Of a DNA stretch of 37,827 nucleotides, positions 17,213-25,536 are shown piece after piece. Position numbers and translations under genes: made by a program. The stretch lies in IMG/VR virus record IMGVR_UViG_3300042937_000322, positions 1 to 37,827 of that record. One strand, 5' to 3'. This stretch comes from a virus. The notes beneath the pieces were generated by a model. It worked only from the letters and a program-made list of their open reading frames with translations. It was not told where the DNA came from and did no database searches. Position 1 is the first letter of the stretch. Every line of letters starts with the position of its first letter.

Positions 17213-17241
17213 AAAAAGGTGGAGGACTTTATCCCTCCACC
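17213..17241 (-). terminator. Intrinsic terminator after coat/decoration genes
   Basis: On the minus strand GGTGGAGG pairs with CCTCCACC (17218-17225 with 17234-17241) as a perfect 8-bp GC-rich stem with an 8-nt loop, followed by TTTTTCCTTTTTT. It lies 10 nt after the 124-residue gene and just before the 58-residue gene. Partial read-through would lower tail-gene expression relative to coat protein. Confidence 0.85.
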
Positions 17242-17250
17242 TCCATCTTA

Positions 17251-17625
17251 CTATGGGTTATTAGCTGGTATTGCACCGTAGTTACTTGGTGATGCCGACA
17301 TGAAGTCAGTAGCAACAGGGTAAGAACGAACAATTTGAACTAAATATGTATCGGCTGCTGGAGTTTTACTTGCTGCAGTTGGATTCACATAAGTGATACT
17401 GATAGTGTTAGCAGATTTTACTCTTGCACCAGCTATAGCAACGCCAGCAGTTTGAGCTGCTGTAGTTGATACTGATACAAAGTCACCTACTGCTACACCA
17501 TTAAGGGTAAAATCCTGTTCAGCAGTTGTAATAGTTGCAACTGCAACAGGTGTTACATCTAACGATACAATAGATGTAGCTCTGATTGCAGAGACAGCAA
17601 CTATATTGGGGCCTGGATTACTCAT
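17251..17625 (-). CDS. Putative head decoration protein
   Basis: 124 residues, rich in Ala, Val, Thr and Ser, predicted all-beta, no cysteine, no membrane segment. It begins MSNPGPNIVAVSAIRATSIV and has FTLNGVAVGDFVSV in the middle and VKSANTISITYVNPTAAS near 70-85, a fold pattern seen in small capsid-associated proteins. It follows the coat gene by 15 nt (AGGAGA before the ATG) and shares its promoter and terminator, which implies high late expression. Decoration or capsid-stabilising protein is the best guess; family membership is not certain. Confidence 0.6.
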   Translation of the reverse strand: MSNPGPNIVAVSAIRATSIVSLDVTPVAVATITTAEQDFTLNGVAVGDFVSVSTTAAQTAGVAIAGARVKSANTISITYVNPTAASKTPAADTYLVQIVRSYPVATDFMSASPSNYGAIPANNP

Positions 17626-17640
17626 GTTAATATTCTCCTA

Positions 17641-18894
17641 TTAACCAGTTACACGGCAAGCCAGCTCAGGATAAACTGTGCTGAAGCCATAAAGAACATC
17701 AAGACGAGTCGGCAATTGGTCAGAGTTAATATCGTATTGGCGAACCAAACGAATTGACAAACCATCAGCAGAAGCACGTCCAGCCATATCAACACCTTGT
17801 GGCAATAACAGATCAGCAGTACCAAGAGCAAAAGCATCGCGATGGAACGCAATAGCATTAGCGTAGCTTGCACCAGCAGAACCTGAAATTACAGTAGCGT
17901 TGCCAGAAGCAATAGTACCAGTGGTGCTAGTTACGTTTTGGAATTGACCACTAAATACTGGAGTTGGGAATACTTGAACTGTTTGTGAAGATCCAGTACC
18001 AGTAGTCAACGCAGTTACTACAAAGTTTCGTAGTGTACCAGTTGATTGACGGTTTTGTGGGTTCACAGCGTAAACGCCAGGTATTGTAAAAACAGTACCT
18101 TGAGTTAATGTTTTACCGTTTGTAATAGTAGCAGTTAAACCAAAAGATGTTGCAGCGTTAGTTTGAACAGAACCGCCAGCTTGTGCAGCTACAGCGATAG
18201 TGTCAGTACCAACGATGAAAGATCCAGAAGTAAAGTTACCTACGTTTTGATCCATTGCAAAGTTAAAACCTAAAGTGCTGTCGCCCATTGCGCCTTTCTT
18301 AAATATTTCAGAAATAACACCTTGTGGGTTGAACAAGTTAGTCAAACCAGAAACGATACCAACATCAATAGTAGGATCAACAATAATGCTTCTTAATTCA
18401 TCAACAGGCGCAGCTTCTTGATTCAATCTAGCACGAGCAGCTAAGATTGTGTTTAAAGATTGTGCTTGAGTTGGTGAGTTAGATAACACGCCAGGAGTAC
18501 CGACCATGTTATATACATTCAAGAATTGTTGTAAACCGTCATAATCGATTTTGTTAGCAACCGCAGCAATAGCTGGCTTAATAAAACGATCTGAGAAATC
18601 AGAAATGTTTAAGCTCAAATCTTGAGTTGTAAACGCCATATCAACACCGAACTGAGTGTTCAGAGTCAATGGAACGTAAGTTTCAACAGAAGATTCAATT
18701 TGAAGTGCAGGGCCAGTTCTACCAACATAACGAGGAGGTTTTCTCAAGTTAATAGTAGTACCGATTTTTGCGCCTTCGATGGCAAATTTGTCGTCATATT
18801 GACGGCTAATAGCGCGAGTAAAAACTAAGCTGTTGGTCAAGACCCGCAAAGCTTCGTTTGTAATCATGCTTATGGTAAGCAATTGATTAGACAT
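17641..18894 (-). CDS. Major capsid protein, P22 coat (gp5) type
   Basis: 417 residues from ATG at 18894; GGAG lies 6 nt upstream. A longer frame from TTG at 18906 would place the start over the ribosome site and is less likely. The N-terminal part (MSNQLLTISMITNEALRVLT, FTRAISRQYDDKFA, IGTTINLRKPPRY, then VDMAFTTQDLSLNISDFSDR) matches the P22 coat family, an HK97-fold shell protein. A Gly/Ser/Thr-rich stretch (about 235-345) probably is the inserted surface domain. It has a private promoter (about 19026) and is bounded by terminators on both sides. Confidence 0.9.
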   Translation of the reverse strand: MSNQLLTISMITNEALRVLTNSLVFTRAISRQYDDKFAIEGAKIGTTINLRKPPRYVGRTGPALQIESSVETYVPLTLNTQFGVDMAFTTQDLSLNISDFSDRFIKPAIAAVANKIDYDGLQQFLNVYNMVGTPGVLSNSPTQAQSLNTILAARARLNQEAAPVDELRSIIVDPTIDVGIVSGLTNLFNPQGVISEIFKKGAMGDSTLGFNFAMDQNVGNFTSGSFIVGTDTIAVAAQAGGSVQTNAATSFGLTATITNGKTLTQGTVFTIPGVYAVNPQNRQSTGTLRNFVVTALTTGTGSSQTVQVFPTPVFSGQFQNVTSTTGTIASGNATVISGSAGASYANAIAFHRDAFALGTADLLLPQGVDMAGRASADGLSIRLVRQYDINSDQLPTRLDVLYGFSTVYPELACRVTG

Positions 18895-19025
18895 AGTTGT
18901 CTCCAAATGAAAAGAAAAAGGTATTTAGCCTGATTTATTTCCAGATGGGAGCCAATCCCTCGAATTATCTGTACTGAGGTTGCCTAGCTATCTAAACAGG
19001 CAAAAGTTTAAATAGATGTGAGGTC

Positions 19026-19056
19026 ATTATATACCATATCATATTTAAAATGTACA
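19026..19056 (-). promoter_or_regulatory. Promoter for coat gene
   Basis: On the minus strand a perfect TATAAT (19026-19031) sits in ATGGTATATAATG. TGTACA with 19-bp spacing is a weak -35 (4/6). The upstream TGG would also give an extended -10 to the overlapping TATATA. It directly follows the scaffold terminator and gives a leader of about 130 nt with small hairpins (TTGCCT with AGGCAA, GGGA with TCCC) before the coat start. Confidence 0.65.
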
Positions 19057-19057
19057 T

Positions 19058-19089
19058 AAAAAAAATGCCACCAATAAATTATTGGTGGC
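19058..19089 (-). terminator. Intrinsic terminator after scaffold gene
   Basis: GCCACCAAT (19067-19075) and ATTGGTGGC (19081-19089) form a perfect 9-bp stem with a 5-nt loop; on the minus strand it is followed by A then eight T residues. It lies 14 nt beyond the scaffold stop codon and immediately upstream of the coat promoter. Confidence 0.9.
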
Positions 19090-19103
19090 GAGTCGGAGAG
19101 TTT

Positions 19104-19943
19104 TTAGCGTTTTAGACGTGCTACCAGTTTAGCTTTATCTTCAGCATTACGAGCAGCTATATATTCCGAAGTAGACATTTCAGCGTATGATTTCGTACCA
19201 TTTACAGTGCCACCAGTCCCATTAATAGGGCGTATTGGCTTTGGTGCTGAACTTGTTCTAGTATCTTGCCTAACAATCGCTGCTAATCTCATGCCTGCCT
19301 GTACAGGTGACATATTAGAGATTTCATAGGCTACATCAAGGTTTCTACCTAATTGATAGGCTATATCAGGGCCGTTTTCCATACCTAATATAGCTTCTCT
19401 GATAGTTTGGTTCTGCGCTAATATTGGATCAGATGTAATTCTTTCAATAACAGAATCGTAATCCGCATATCTAACACGAGCAGCTGCTTCAGCGGTTTCC
19501 AATTTGGCTTGTGCAGCTTGTTGGGTTTGCAATCTTGCCCGTTGCTCATATTCCTGAGCGACAGCTTGTTTTGCCTCCATAACCGCAGATTCACGGGTAT
19601 ATTGCATCATTGCATCCATATACCGAGGATCATACTGACCGCCAGCAAATTGTGATGGATCAGGTGGTGCTAATGATGGTGCTTGTTGCTCTTGAGCAGG
19701 AGAATACTGTCTAAGTATTTGCTCCTGCTGCTCAAGCATCTTTTCCAAACGTTCTGCTTGCCTTCTTGCTTCGTGCTTATCACGAGTTAATTCATCAATC
19801 CGTTTCTTATACCAAGGGTCTTGTTTTTCGGAGGTAGGTTCTTCAGTTGCTTCTACCTCCTCCTGATTGCCCTCTGATTCAACTTCTTGTGATTCAACTT
19901 CTTGAATTTCTACGGGTGTACTTTCGATTATTTCTTCGCTCAT
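19104..19943 (-). CDS. Capsid scaffolding protein
   Basis: 279 residues, highly charged and helical: a Glu-rich N-terminal 45 residues (EEIIESTPVEIQEVESQEVE), a basic coiled-coil stretch (about 47-80: KKRIDELTRDKHEARRQAER), a Gln/Ala-rich middle, and a basic C-terminus (NAEDKAKLVARLKR) suitable for coat binding. Size, composition and position between portal and coat are those of P22-type scaffold proteins, which guide procapsid assembly and then exit. The start overlaps the portal stop by ATGA. Confidence 0.85.
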   Translation of the reverse strand: MSEEIIESTPVEIQEVESQEVESEGNQEEVEATEEPTSEKQDPWYKKRIDELTRDKHEARRQAERLEKMLEQQEQILRQYSPAQEQQAPSLAPPDPSQFAGGQYDPRYMDAMMQYTRESAVMEAKQAVAQEYEQRARLQTQQAAQAKLETAEAAARVRYADYDSVIERITSDPILAQNQTIREAILGMENGPDIAYQLGRNLDVAYEISNMSPVQAGMRLAAIVRQDTRTSSAPKPIRPINGTGGTVNGTKSYAEMSTSEYIAARNAEDKAKLVARLKR

Positions 19944-22135
19944 TTCGTTTCTCCGGGTTTTGCTTCACTTGTTAATGCTGCAATATCAGGTTCCCTTCGC
20001 ATAGCGCCTGGTCTAATAGGTTGACCAGCAGGTGCTTGACCTTGTGGTGCGCCTTGAGGCATACCTTGAGGCTGTGGAGGTGGCTGAGTTGCTTGCATTT
20101 CTAATTGTTCAAATTCTTGATTATTTTCTACTAGCTCTTGAGTCCCCATACCCATCATTAAGGTTAAATTTTCTCTGACAGCAGCTTGTAATTGCGTATC
20201 AGTCATCATAATTTTACCTTCGACATCCATACGTTTAGTTTGGGCTTCAAACCATTCACGTTCTTGCTTTTGAAGTTCAATCATGCGTTGGTCACGAAGT
20301 TGAGTAATTTCTTGACTCATATGCTCCATTTGACCTGCCAATTCATCCATCATTTGCCGAGCTTGAAGGACTTGAGGATCAACTTTATCACCACTCTTAG
20401 CCACCGCTTGTATTTGCGGAGGTAGCATGGCTTGAAGTCGTTTGCTGATTTCTTCAGCTCCTGGCCAATCCATATTTTTCAACATCAAATCACCGATGAT
20501 ATTAAATAATGATGGATTTGCTTGGGTTAAAGTCAGCATCATTGTGGCTGCTTCATCGCGTTTAGTTGCATATGAAGGGCCTGCATCGCAAACAACGTCA
20601 TAACGTCCAATAGTCGGATTGAAAATTGAATCAATCGCAGTATTTTCAGTGTTAGCGGACGGAGTTTGAATGTTAGGGTTAAGTTGTACAGTTCTTGGCG
20701 TTCCATCTTCACCTAAAATTCGTGCAACTCTGGGTCTATCATAGACTTTTGGAATCATATCCAATACAACACGGCCAATTTGACGAACTGAGCGTGATAA
20801 ATTATCTTGATAGTGGAAAGTGTTAATATCAGCCTGTTTTTGCCTCAATAATAAGGCTCTACCAGACGTTTCATTAGACTGTGCGCCTAAAGTAGGTTGG
20901 TAAATCCCCATGCTTTGCATGATGTCATTTTCAGCTAATTGAATAGCTTGCATGATCGCTGGGCTTGATTGTGGAGGCATTGCTCGTTGAGGTGAGCCAA
21001 CAGGTGTTCCAGCTATTGATACAGGGTCATATTCGAGGTATGCGACTGATTCTTTGTTTACCCTTCCCCAATTAGGATCAGTTTCAAATTGCCCTGCTAC
21101 ACCTATAAACGGAGCTTTAGGCGACAATGCAACATTTTCAGCATTAGCAGATAAATAATAGTTATACAACCGTTGAGCATCTTTAGCATTGCGAATCAAA
21201 CCTGATAAATAGCGTCTACCTTGTAGCCATAGTTCATGACCGATGACTGGAACAATAGGGATATACTTCGTAGGAAGCTCACCACGCTCTAAAATAGTAT
21301 CACCAGTAGCCTTACACCACATACAGCGTTTTTTATCAGCTATACGCACCTGTGTTGGGTCTTGAGGATCGGTTATCTCTACTTCTTCATGCTCTATATA
21401 ATAGTATTCAGCGATACGAACACTGTCTTTAGTATACCAACCTTGAGCATCGCCATTACCTGCATCATCGAAATGCGTTTCATCGACGCCAGGATATAAA
21501 CGCTCAAATTCATCTTTAGAAATTTCTTCCGCTAAAATACACCATTCAGCATCAGAACCATCCGGAGATTTGCTGTGCGGATCCATGTAGACTTTAAATG
21601 GATCAGGGATACGGTCAATGTAAATCTCTTGATCGAAACTGGAATCATCAGCCCAATCATTACGAATACGCACATAGCCAATACCCATATCTACTTGCGA
21701 TTCCACAGCCGTATCGTAAGCCATACCAGCATTACTATTATCTTGAATGTGACGAATCAGCCCTTGCAATACTTCCGCGGTTTCCTGATCGGCTTCATCG
21801 TTGACCGGACGAATACGAATACTGGGAGTATTCTGACGAATTTCATTGACCACTCGATCACGATACTGAAGCAATCGGTTAATCACCAACATTGGGCGTT
21901 CTTTACCTGGGCGATTACGATCATACTTTGCAGACTCAGGCCATTGATCGCCTAATCGTGCAAACCGAACGTCATCCAACATTTCTTGTCTATTTGTAGA
22001 TGTAAATTCCACTGCGGTACTAAAACGCTCACGTATGTCCTTTAGTGTATCTTCATCCATTTGTTCTTGATCTGTTTCGGTATCCATACCAACTCCTAAT
22101 GATTCCATTATTGAATCTGTATCTAAATTTGCCAT
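19940..22135 (-). CDS. Portal protein, P22 gp1 type
   Basis: 731 residues, close to P22 portal (725). The N-terminal region carries the family pattern: FARLGDQWPESAKYDRNRPG, then PMLVINRLLQYRDRVVNEIRQ, IRIRPVNDEADQETAEVLQG and VDMGIGYVRIRNDWADD. The C-terminal 150 residues are long, helical and Gln-rich (QMEHMSQEITQLRDQRMIEL), as in the P22 barrel, ending in a Pro/Gln-rich tail. It forms the dodecameric channel for DNA packaging and exit. AGGAAA precedes the ATG. It follows the large terminase by 24 nt. Confidence 0.93.
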   Translation of the reverse strand: MANLDTDSIMESLGVGMDTETDQEQMDEDTLKDIRERFSTAVEFTSTNRQEMLDDVRFARLGDQWPESAKYDRNRPGKERPMLVINRLLQYRDRVVNEIRQNTPSIRIRPVNDEADQETAEVLQGLIRHIQDNSNAGMAYDTAVESQVDMGIGYVRIRNDWADDSSFDQEIYIDRIPDPFKVYMDPHSKSPDGSDAEWCILAEEISKDEFERLYPGVDETHFDDAGNGDAQGWYTKDSVRIAEYYYIEHEEVEITDPQDPTQVRIADKKRCMWCKATGDTILERGELPTKYIPIVPVIGHELWLQGRRYLSGLIRNAKDAQRLYNYYLSANAENVALSPKAPFIGVAGQFETDPNWGRVNKESVAYLEYDPVSIAGTPVGSPQRAMPPQSSPAIMQAIQLAENDIMQSMGIYQPTLGAQSNETSGRALLLRQKQADINTFHYQDNLSRSVRQIGRVVLDMIPKVYDRPRVARILGEDGTPRTVQLNPNIQTPSANTENTAIDSIFNPTIGRYDVVCDAGPSYATKRDEAATMMLTLTQANPSLFNIIGDLMLKNMDWPGAEEISKRLQAMLPPQIQAVAKSGDKVDPQVLQARQMMDELAGQMEHMSQEITQLRDQRMIELQKQEREWFEAQTKRMDVEGKIMMTDTQLQAAVRENLTLMMGMGTQELVENNQEFEQLEMQATQPPPQPQGMPQGAPQGQAPAGQPIRPGAMRREPDIAALTSEAKPGETK

Positions 22136-22159
22136 GATTTTTCCTGAGCTATTAAAATG

Positions 22160-23695
22160 TTAAGCGCCCATCCAAGAAGAACTGCTTCCCCCAGATGAAT
22201 TATACGACCGATTTCCTCCTTCCCTATGCTCTCGCTGTTCCCTATGGGCTACCGGAAACGCAAAAGTAACCGCTAATGCGTCCGCTGCATCAGGTGAGGC
22301 TAAACCCCTAGACCGCATTTCTTTCTTACCTTCAAGAAAGATAGTCCCTGAAGAATTAGGCTTCTTCATAGGCCCTATTAAATCAGATTTCAATTGCCTA
22401 TCCTCCTTAATACTGGCAGTTTTTAACCAATCCCTCATTGCACCCCACATCTCTGCGCGTTTGTTGCCCCACATAATAGCATTAGTCGCCTTCCAACCAA
22501 AATTCACGCCTCTTACCTTATACCGTTGTTCAACTAAACGATCAAGAATACCATAGCCCAAACCACCTTCATCAATCACCGTCAAGGCAGGGCGATACTG
22601 TTCAATCGCATCAATCACTCGCCCAACAATCGTCATGGTATCTTCACCGGAGTACCGTTTAATCGCTAATAAGTCACGCCCCTGCCTGACAATAATCACC
22701 GTTGAGTCAGCCCCACCTCGTGCAGGATCGACACCAATAACAATAGGCGCAGTTGTATCCTTATATAATGGACGTTGAAACGCATCTTCAATGAGGTCGG
22801 GTGATATGAACTGATCTTCACCTGCGGTGGGAAATTCACCATACACCTCAACCCGTGCTTGGGAAGAATCTTCACCATATTCCGCAATAATCTGTTCATA
22901 AACTTGTTTATCCGTATCCTCGACAGTTCTTGCGTCCACCATACGGCTTTTCCAGAACGCTCTTTTGCCATGAAAGCACTCAAAGAAATACCCTTCATTT
23001 CGTCTAGGGTTGCTGAAAGCAAACCAATACCGATCAAGAATGTTCTCAGTAAAGAAACCAGCTCCTACCGACCATATCTCATTAGGAATACCTGAGGCTT
23101 CATCAAAGATTAACATCATTCCGTCATGGTTGTGAACACCTGCATAACTGTCGGGGTTCTCTGCGCTCCATAACTTACCTTCAGCGCCCCAATATCGAGT
23201 ACCTTTCTTCAGTTGCATTTCCACCAAGTTAGTCAGCCATGTAGCTGGAGTTATCTTAGTAGCAGACAATTCAAACCAATGCGTGTTGATTGACATGGCG
23301 TACCAGCGTGACAATTCGCCCCATGTGACGGACTTCAATTGTGATTCTGAGTTAGCTGACACGATTACCGTTGAGCCTACCCGTGTTGTCAACATCCACA
23401 ATATTAGCCATGACACCAACGCAGACTTACCAATACCACGTCCAGATGACACGGCTGACCGCAGGGTGTTCATATCTACTTGGCCTTTATTCTCCTTAAT
23501 ATGCTCGGCAATATCCCTTAGCACTTCTCGTTGCCATTTTCTTGGCCCGTGAAAGTGTTCTAATGGTGTGTTCTTCTTCCCCCAAGGAAATACGAACAAC
23601 ACAAACGCTTCGGGATCATCCGCTATCTTGGGCGACCATAACTCCACCATCAACGTCTGTTCTTCGTCTGGACGATATATTGGTTGTTGAGCCAT
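22160..23695 (-). CDS. Terminase large subunit (packaging ATPase/nuclease)
   Basis: 511 residues. ATPase motifs: Walker A at 84-91 (SGRGIGKS) and Walker B at 193-199 (MMLIFDEA with D198-E199). RNase H-like nuclease motifs: D323 in VIGVDPARGG, D375 in TVIDEGGLG and D469/D472 in SPDAADALA. It pumps DNA into the procapsid and cuts the concatemer. The C-terminus is a Ser/Gly-rich tail (NRSYNSSGGSSSSWMGA). GAGGAA precedes ATG 23695; the gene overlaps the small terminase by 80 nt, a long but plausible overlap because both frames are clearly coding. Confidence 0.95.
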   Translation of the reverse strand: MAQQPIYRPDEEQTLMVELWSPKIADDPEAFVLFVFPWGKKNTPLEHFHGPRKWQREVLRDIAEHIKENKGQVDMNTLRSAVSSGRGIGKSALVSWLILWMLTTRVGSTVIVSANSESQLKSVTWGELSRWYAMSINTHWFELSATKITPATWLTNLVEMQLKKGTRYWGAEGKLWSAENPDSYAGVHNHDGMMLIFDEASGIPNEIWSVGAGFFTENILDRYWFAFSNPRRNEGYFFECFHGKRAFWKSRMVDARTVEDTDKQVYEQIIAEYGEDSSQARVEVYGEFPTAGEDQFISPDLIEDAFQRPLYKDTTAPIVIGVDPARGGADSTVIIVRQGRDLLAIKRYSGEDTMTIVGRVIDAIEQYRPALTVIDEGGLGYGILDRLVEQRYKVRGVNFGWKATNAIMWGNKRAEMWGAMRDWLKTASIKEDRQLKSDLIGPMKKPNSSGTIFLEGKKEMRSRGLASPDAADALAVTFAFPVAHREQREHREGGNRSYNSSGGSSSSWMGA

Positions 23696-24107
23696 TGTGA
23701 GTTTGTTCCTCTAGTTGAATAGGAGACGACGTCCCTTCAATGACTCGACTACGCGCTTCATCTAAGGCAGATTGTATATTGATAGTTTCAATTGACATGG
23801 ATATTTCTTGCTTGGCAGTCCAACCATGAACGTGTTGCAGGATTGACAGCGCCGCTTTAGCATCACCGTTTCTGGCAGCTTCTCTTAATTGAGATGACGC
23901 TTCCATTTCTCCATCCGCTGCACCTTTTAACGCTGCCATTTCAGCAACAGGATCAAGTTGACATAACTGTCGATATTCGGAAGGTAACATTCCTGCGGCT
24001 AAGGCAAGCTTGTCGCCTTTCAACCCTAAAGCAGCAGCATCATATATTTGTTGTAAGCGCCATTCGGTGGCTTGCACTTCTCTTGGCGTAAACGGGATTG
24101 ATATCAT
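23616..24107 (-). CDS. Terminase small subunit
   Basis: 163 residues. The N-terminal third holds a helix-turn-helix-like region (YDAAALGLKGDKLALAAGML, PSEYRQLCQLDP) that would bind the packaging site. It is followed by a helical oligomerisation segment (MAALKGAADGEMEASSQLRE, AARNGDAKAALSILQHVHGW) and a Ser/Thr/Arg-rich tail. Of two adjacent ATGs (24110 and 24107) the second has the better spacing to AGGAGG. It is the first gene of the leftward late operon, next to the repeat-rich region at 24.17-24.34 kb that may be its target. Confidence 0.82.
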   Translation of the reverse strand: MISIPFTPREVQATEWRLQQIYDAAALGLKGDKLALAAGMLPSEYRQLCQLDPVAEMAALKGAADGEMEASSQLREAARNGDAKAALSILQHVHGWTAKQEISMSIETINIQSALDEARSRVIEGTSSPIQLEEQTHNGSTTNISSRRRTDVDGGVMVAQDSG

Positions 24108-24210
24108 CATTCCTCCTATTTAACATGTTTTACTTATAGTAGCAAAATTTTTTACATCTGCGTTAGATTTTTTTAAAAAAAAATTTTTAGAGGGTTAACT
24201 TTTCAATTTT

Positions 24211-24341
24211 AAAAAAATTTACTGCGGAGGAGCAGTTTCTAAAAAAAAATTTACTGCGGGGGCAGTTTTAAAAAATAAAAAAATTTAGTTTGGGGGGTGT
24301 ACATGGGCAACGGACGGTTCAAAATCCCCCTATCACCCCCC
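24211..24341. repeat. Phased A-tract/hairpin repeats next to terminase genes
   Basis: The 17-mer AAAAAAATTTACTGCGG occurs at 24211-24227 and 24243-24259, and AAAAAAATTTA recurs at 24277, so A-tracts lie 32-34 bp apart (about three helical turns). Two hairpins follow the first two tracts: ACTGC-GGAGGA-GCAGT (24221-24236) and ACTGC-GGGG-GCAGT (24253-24266). A third dyad, GGGGGGTG with CACCCCCC, spans 24292-24341. The region is non-coding and precedes the small terminase. It could be a bent-DNA protein-binding site such as a packaging site, or stacked bidirectional terminators. Confidence 0.7.
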
Positions 24342-24431
24342 CATCGACCAGGCACGTTACGTTATAACATACCATTACAAGCTAACCTATTGATTCATAT
24401 ACAGTTTACGGTTTGAGTATTGAATCTATTG

Positions 24432-24464
24432 GCTATTCAAGTTCGATGGCAGGACTTGAATAGC
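24432..24464. repeat. Perfect 11-bp dyad in the control region
   Basis: GCTATTCAAGT (24432-24442) and ACTTGAATAGC (24454-24464) are perfect inverted repeats with an 11-bp spacer. There is no T-run on either side, so a terminator is unlikely. It may be an operator or an RNA hairpin. Apart from this dyad, bases 24342-24540 show no gene or signal that I can support. Confidence 0.6.
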
Positions 24465-24540
24465 ATTGCAAGTTATTGTTATCATTAATGTTTTGCATCG
24501 GTGCTTTATAAAAGGTAACGAAAAAGGACATGTTTTTATT

Positions 24541-24923
24541 TTGTGGGTAATGTGCATAACTGTTTTTATAGTTGTACACATTGCCCACAATATTTAGTGT
24601 TTTGACGCTCCAGTTTTGTGTACAACGTTGTGTATAGTGTTGTGTATAAGATTTTGACCCCTTTTGTACACAACAAAGCCATATACATCAAGGGCTGTGG
24701 CGATTGTGTACAATGTGCATAGTCATTTGTGAGAAACCCCGTAGAATTTCCCAGTATTTTTCCCACAATATTATTATGGTTATTATTATTATATTTTATA
24801 ACCCTTATAATAAATAATATATACACATTATACACACAGCTCTCAAAGCCCCGCCAATAAAGGGAATGTTGTGTACAAAACTGCTTGAAAATCTTATACA
24901 CAACGATACCCACAATATACACA
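24541..24923. other. Candidate replication origin: DnaA-box matches, iterons and AT-rich segment
   Basis: Four perfect matches to the DnaA consensus TTATNCACA occur: minus strand at 24551-24559 and 24641-24649, plus strand at 24828-24836 and 24894-24902. The ten-mer TTGTGTACAA occurs at 24616, 24704 and 24869, with an inverted copy at 24664-24673. TGTGTAYA units repeat every 12 bp at 24617, 24629 and 24641. CCCACAATAT occurs at 24584, 24762 and 24909. Between the boxes, 24768-24827 is almost only A and T, suited to unwinding. The stretch lies between divergent operons and has no convincing gene. Confidence 0.6.
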
Positions 24924-24932
24924 AAATAACTA

Positions 24933-24961
24933 TTGACAATTAAACTTAATAGTTTTATTCT
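24933..24961 (+). promoter_or_regulatory. Promoter for rightward cassette at 25.0 kb
   Basis: A perfect -35 TTGACA at 24933-24938 is followed, after 17 bp, by TATTCT (24956-24961, 4/6 to TATAAT). Alternative -10 TATAGT at 24961-24966 has 22-bp spacing. The first gene starts at 25017, giving a leader of about 50 nt. Confidence 0.55.
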
Positions 24962-25016
24962 ATAGTCAAGTTCTTGGAATGGCCAGGAACTAAAACACTA
25001 AAAAAAGGTAATCGAC

Positions 25017-25190
25017 ATGAGAAAATATATCGTTAAAAACGAAAGGTTAATTTTAAACCCCTCCTATAAACAAAATGTAATTCCATCAATCAACTTTAAA
25101 ATTTATGTATTGGCCGCAACAAGCGCTTTGTTATTTGTTGGCGGTATTCGCCTAATCTGTGAATTGCTTGTAATGATTCAAGCAGCTTAA
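25017..25190 (+). CDS. Small single-pass membrane protein, unknown
   Basis: 57 residues from ATG 25017 to TAA 25190. The first 28 residues are polar and basic (MRKYIVKNERLILNPSYKQN); about 29-56 form one hydrophobic helix (VLAATSALLFVGGIRLICEL). AAGGTAA lies 5 nt before the start, the same ribosome site as the next two genes. It is first in a four-gene rightward cassette downstream of a consensus -35. An inner-membrane early protein, for example a superinfection or host-takeover factor, is possible, but nothing in the sequence proves it. Confidence 0.6.
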   Translation: MRKYIVKNERLILNPSYKQNVIPSINFKIYVLAATSALLFVGGIRLICELLVMIQAA

Positions 25191-25219
25191 AAATTAAAAT
25201 AAACTAAAGGTAAACTAAA

Positions 25220-25525
25220 ATGAACACTACAATAAAACAAGATCATTACAAACATTGGATAGCAAAAACTGATATTGACTTACCTAATGGTAAATTGCTA
25301 ACAATAACCACTCGAAAAAGTAATAACGGCGGTTTGCTATCTAGTGCAAGCGTGGCAAGTTATGAAAAAAGCTTTTTAACTCACATTATGTTCCAGGACT
25401 TCAATATTAGATTGGAACATTCAAACCCTAAAAGAATTACCTCCAAAGTAGTAGAGCAACAACATAATTCAATAAATATTGATAGCGTTAAATTGCAAGC
25501 GCTTGCATTCTATAAACTAAACTAA
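25220..25525 (+). CDS. Protein of unknown function
   Basis: 101 residues, basic, mixed alpha/beta, with no cysteine and no membrane segment. The middle is Ser/Asn-rich (KSNNGGLLSSASVASYEKSF) and the C-terminus helical (INIDSVKLQALAFYKLN). The start is supported by AAGGTAA 6 nt upstream, shared with its neighbours at 25017 and 25537. It has a higher Asn, Lys and Ile content than the structural genes. I do not recognise a family. Confidence 0.6.
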   Translation: MNTTIKQDHYKHWIAKTDIDLPNGKLLTITTRKSNNGGLLSSASVASYEKSFLTHIMFQDFNIRLEHSNPKRITSKVVEQQHNSINIDSVKLQALAFYKLN

Positions 25526-25536
25526 GGTAATCTATC

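Noticed and set aside
24292-24350. Possible tRNA (GGTTCAAAATCC and a terminal ACCA-like sequence)
   Set aside because: The T-stem does not pair, no D-arm or anticodon stem can be drawn, and the GGGGGGTG/CACCCCCC dyad is better explained as a simple inverted repeat.
24304-24417. 37-residue frame beginning MGNGRFKIPL
   Set aside because: A GGGGGG run lies before the ATG, but it is part of the inverted repeat; the peptide has no domain or neighbour support.
24566-24922. 118-residue open frame on the minus strand
   Set aside because: GTG start without a Shine-Dalgarno, unusual composition (runs of Asn, Cys and Tyr) and full overlap with the repeat-rich origin-like DNA; the repeats explain the open frame.
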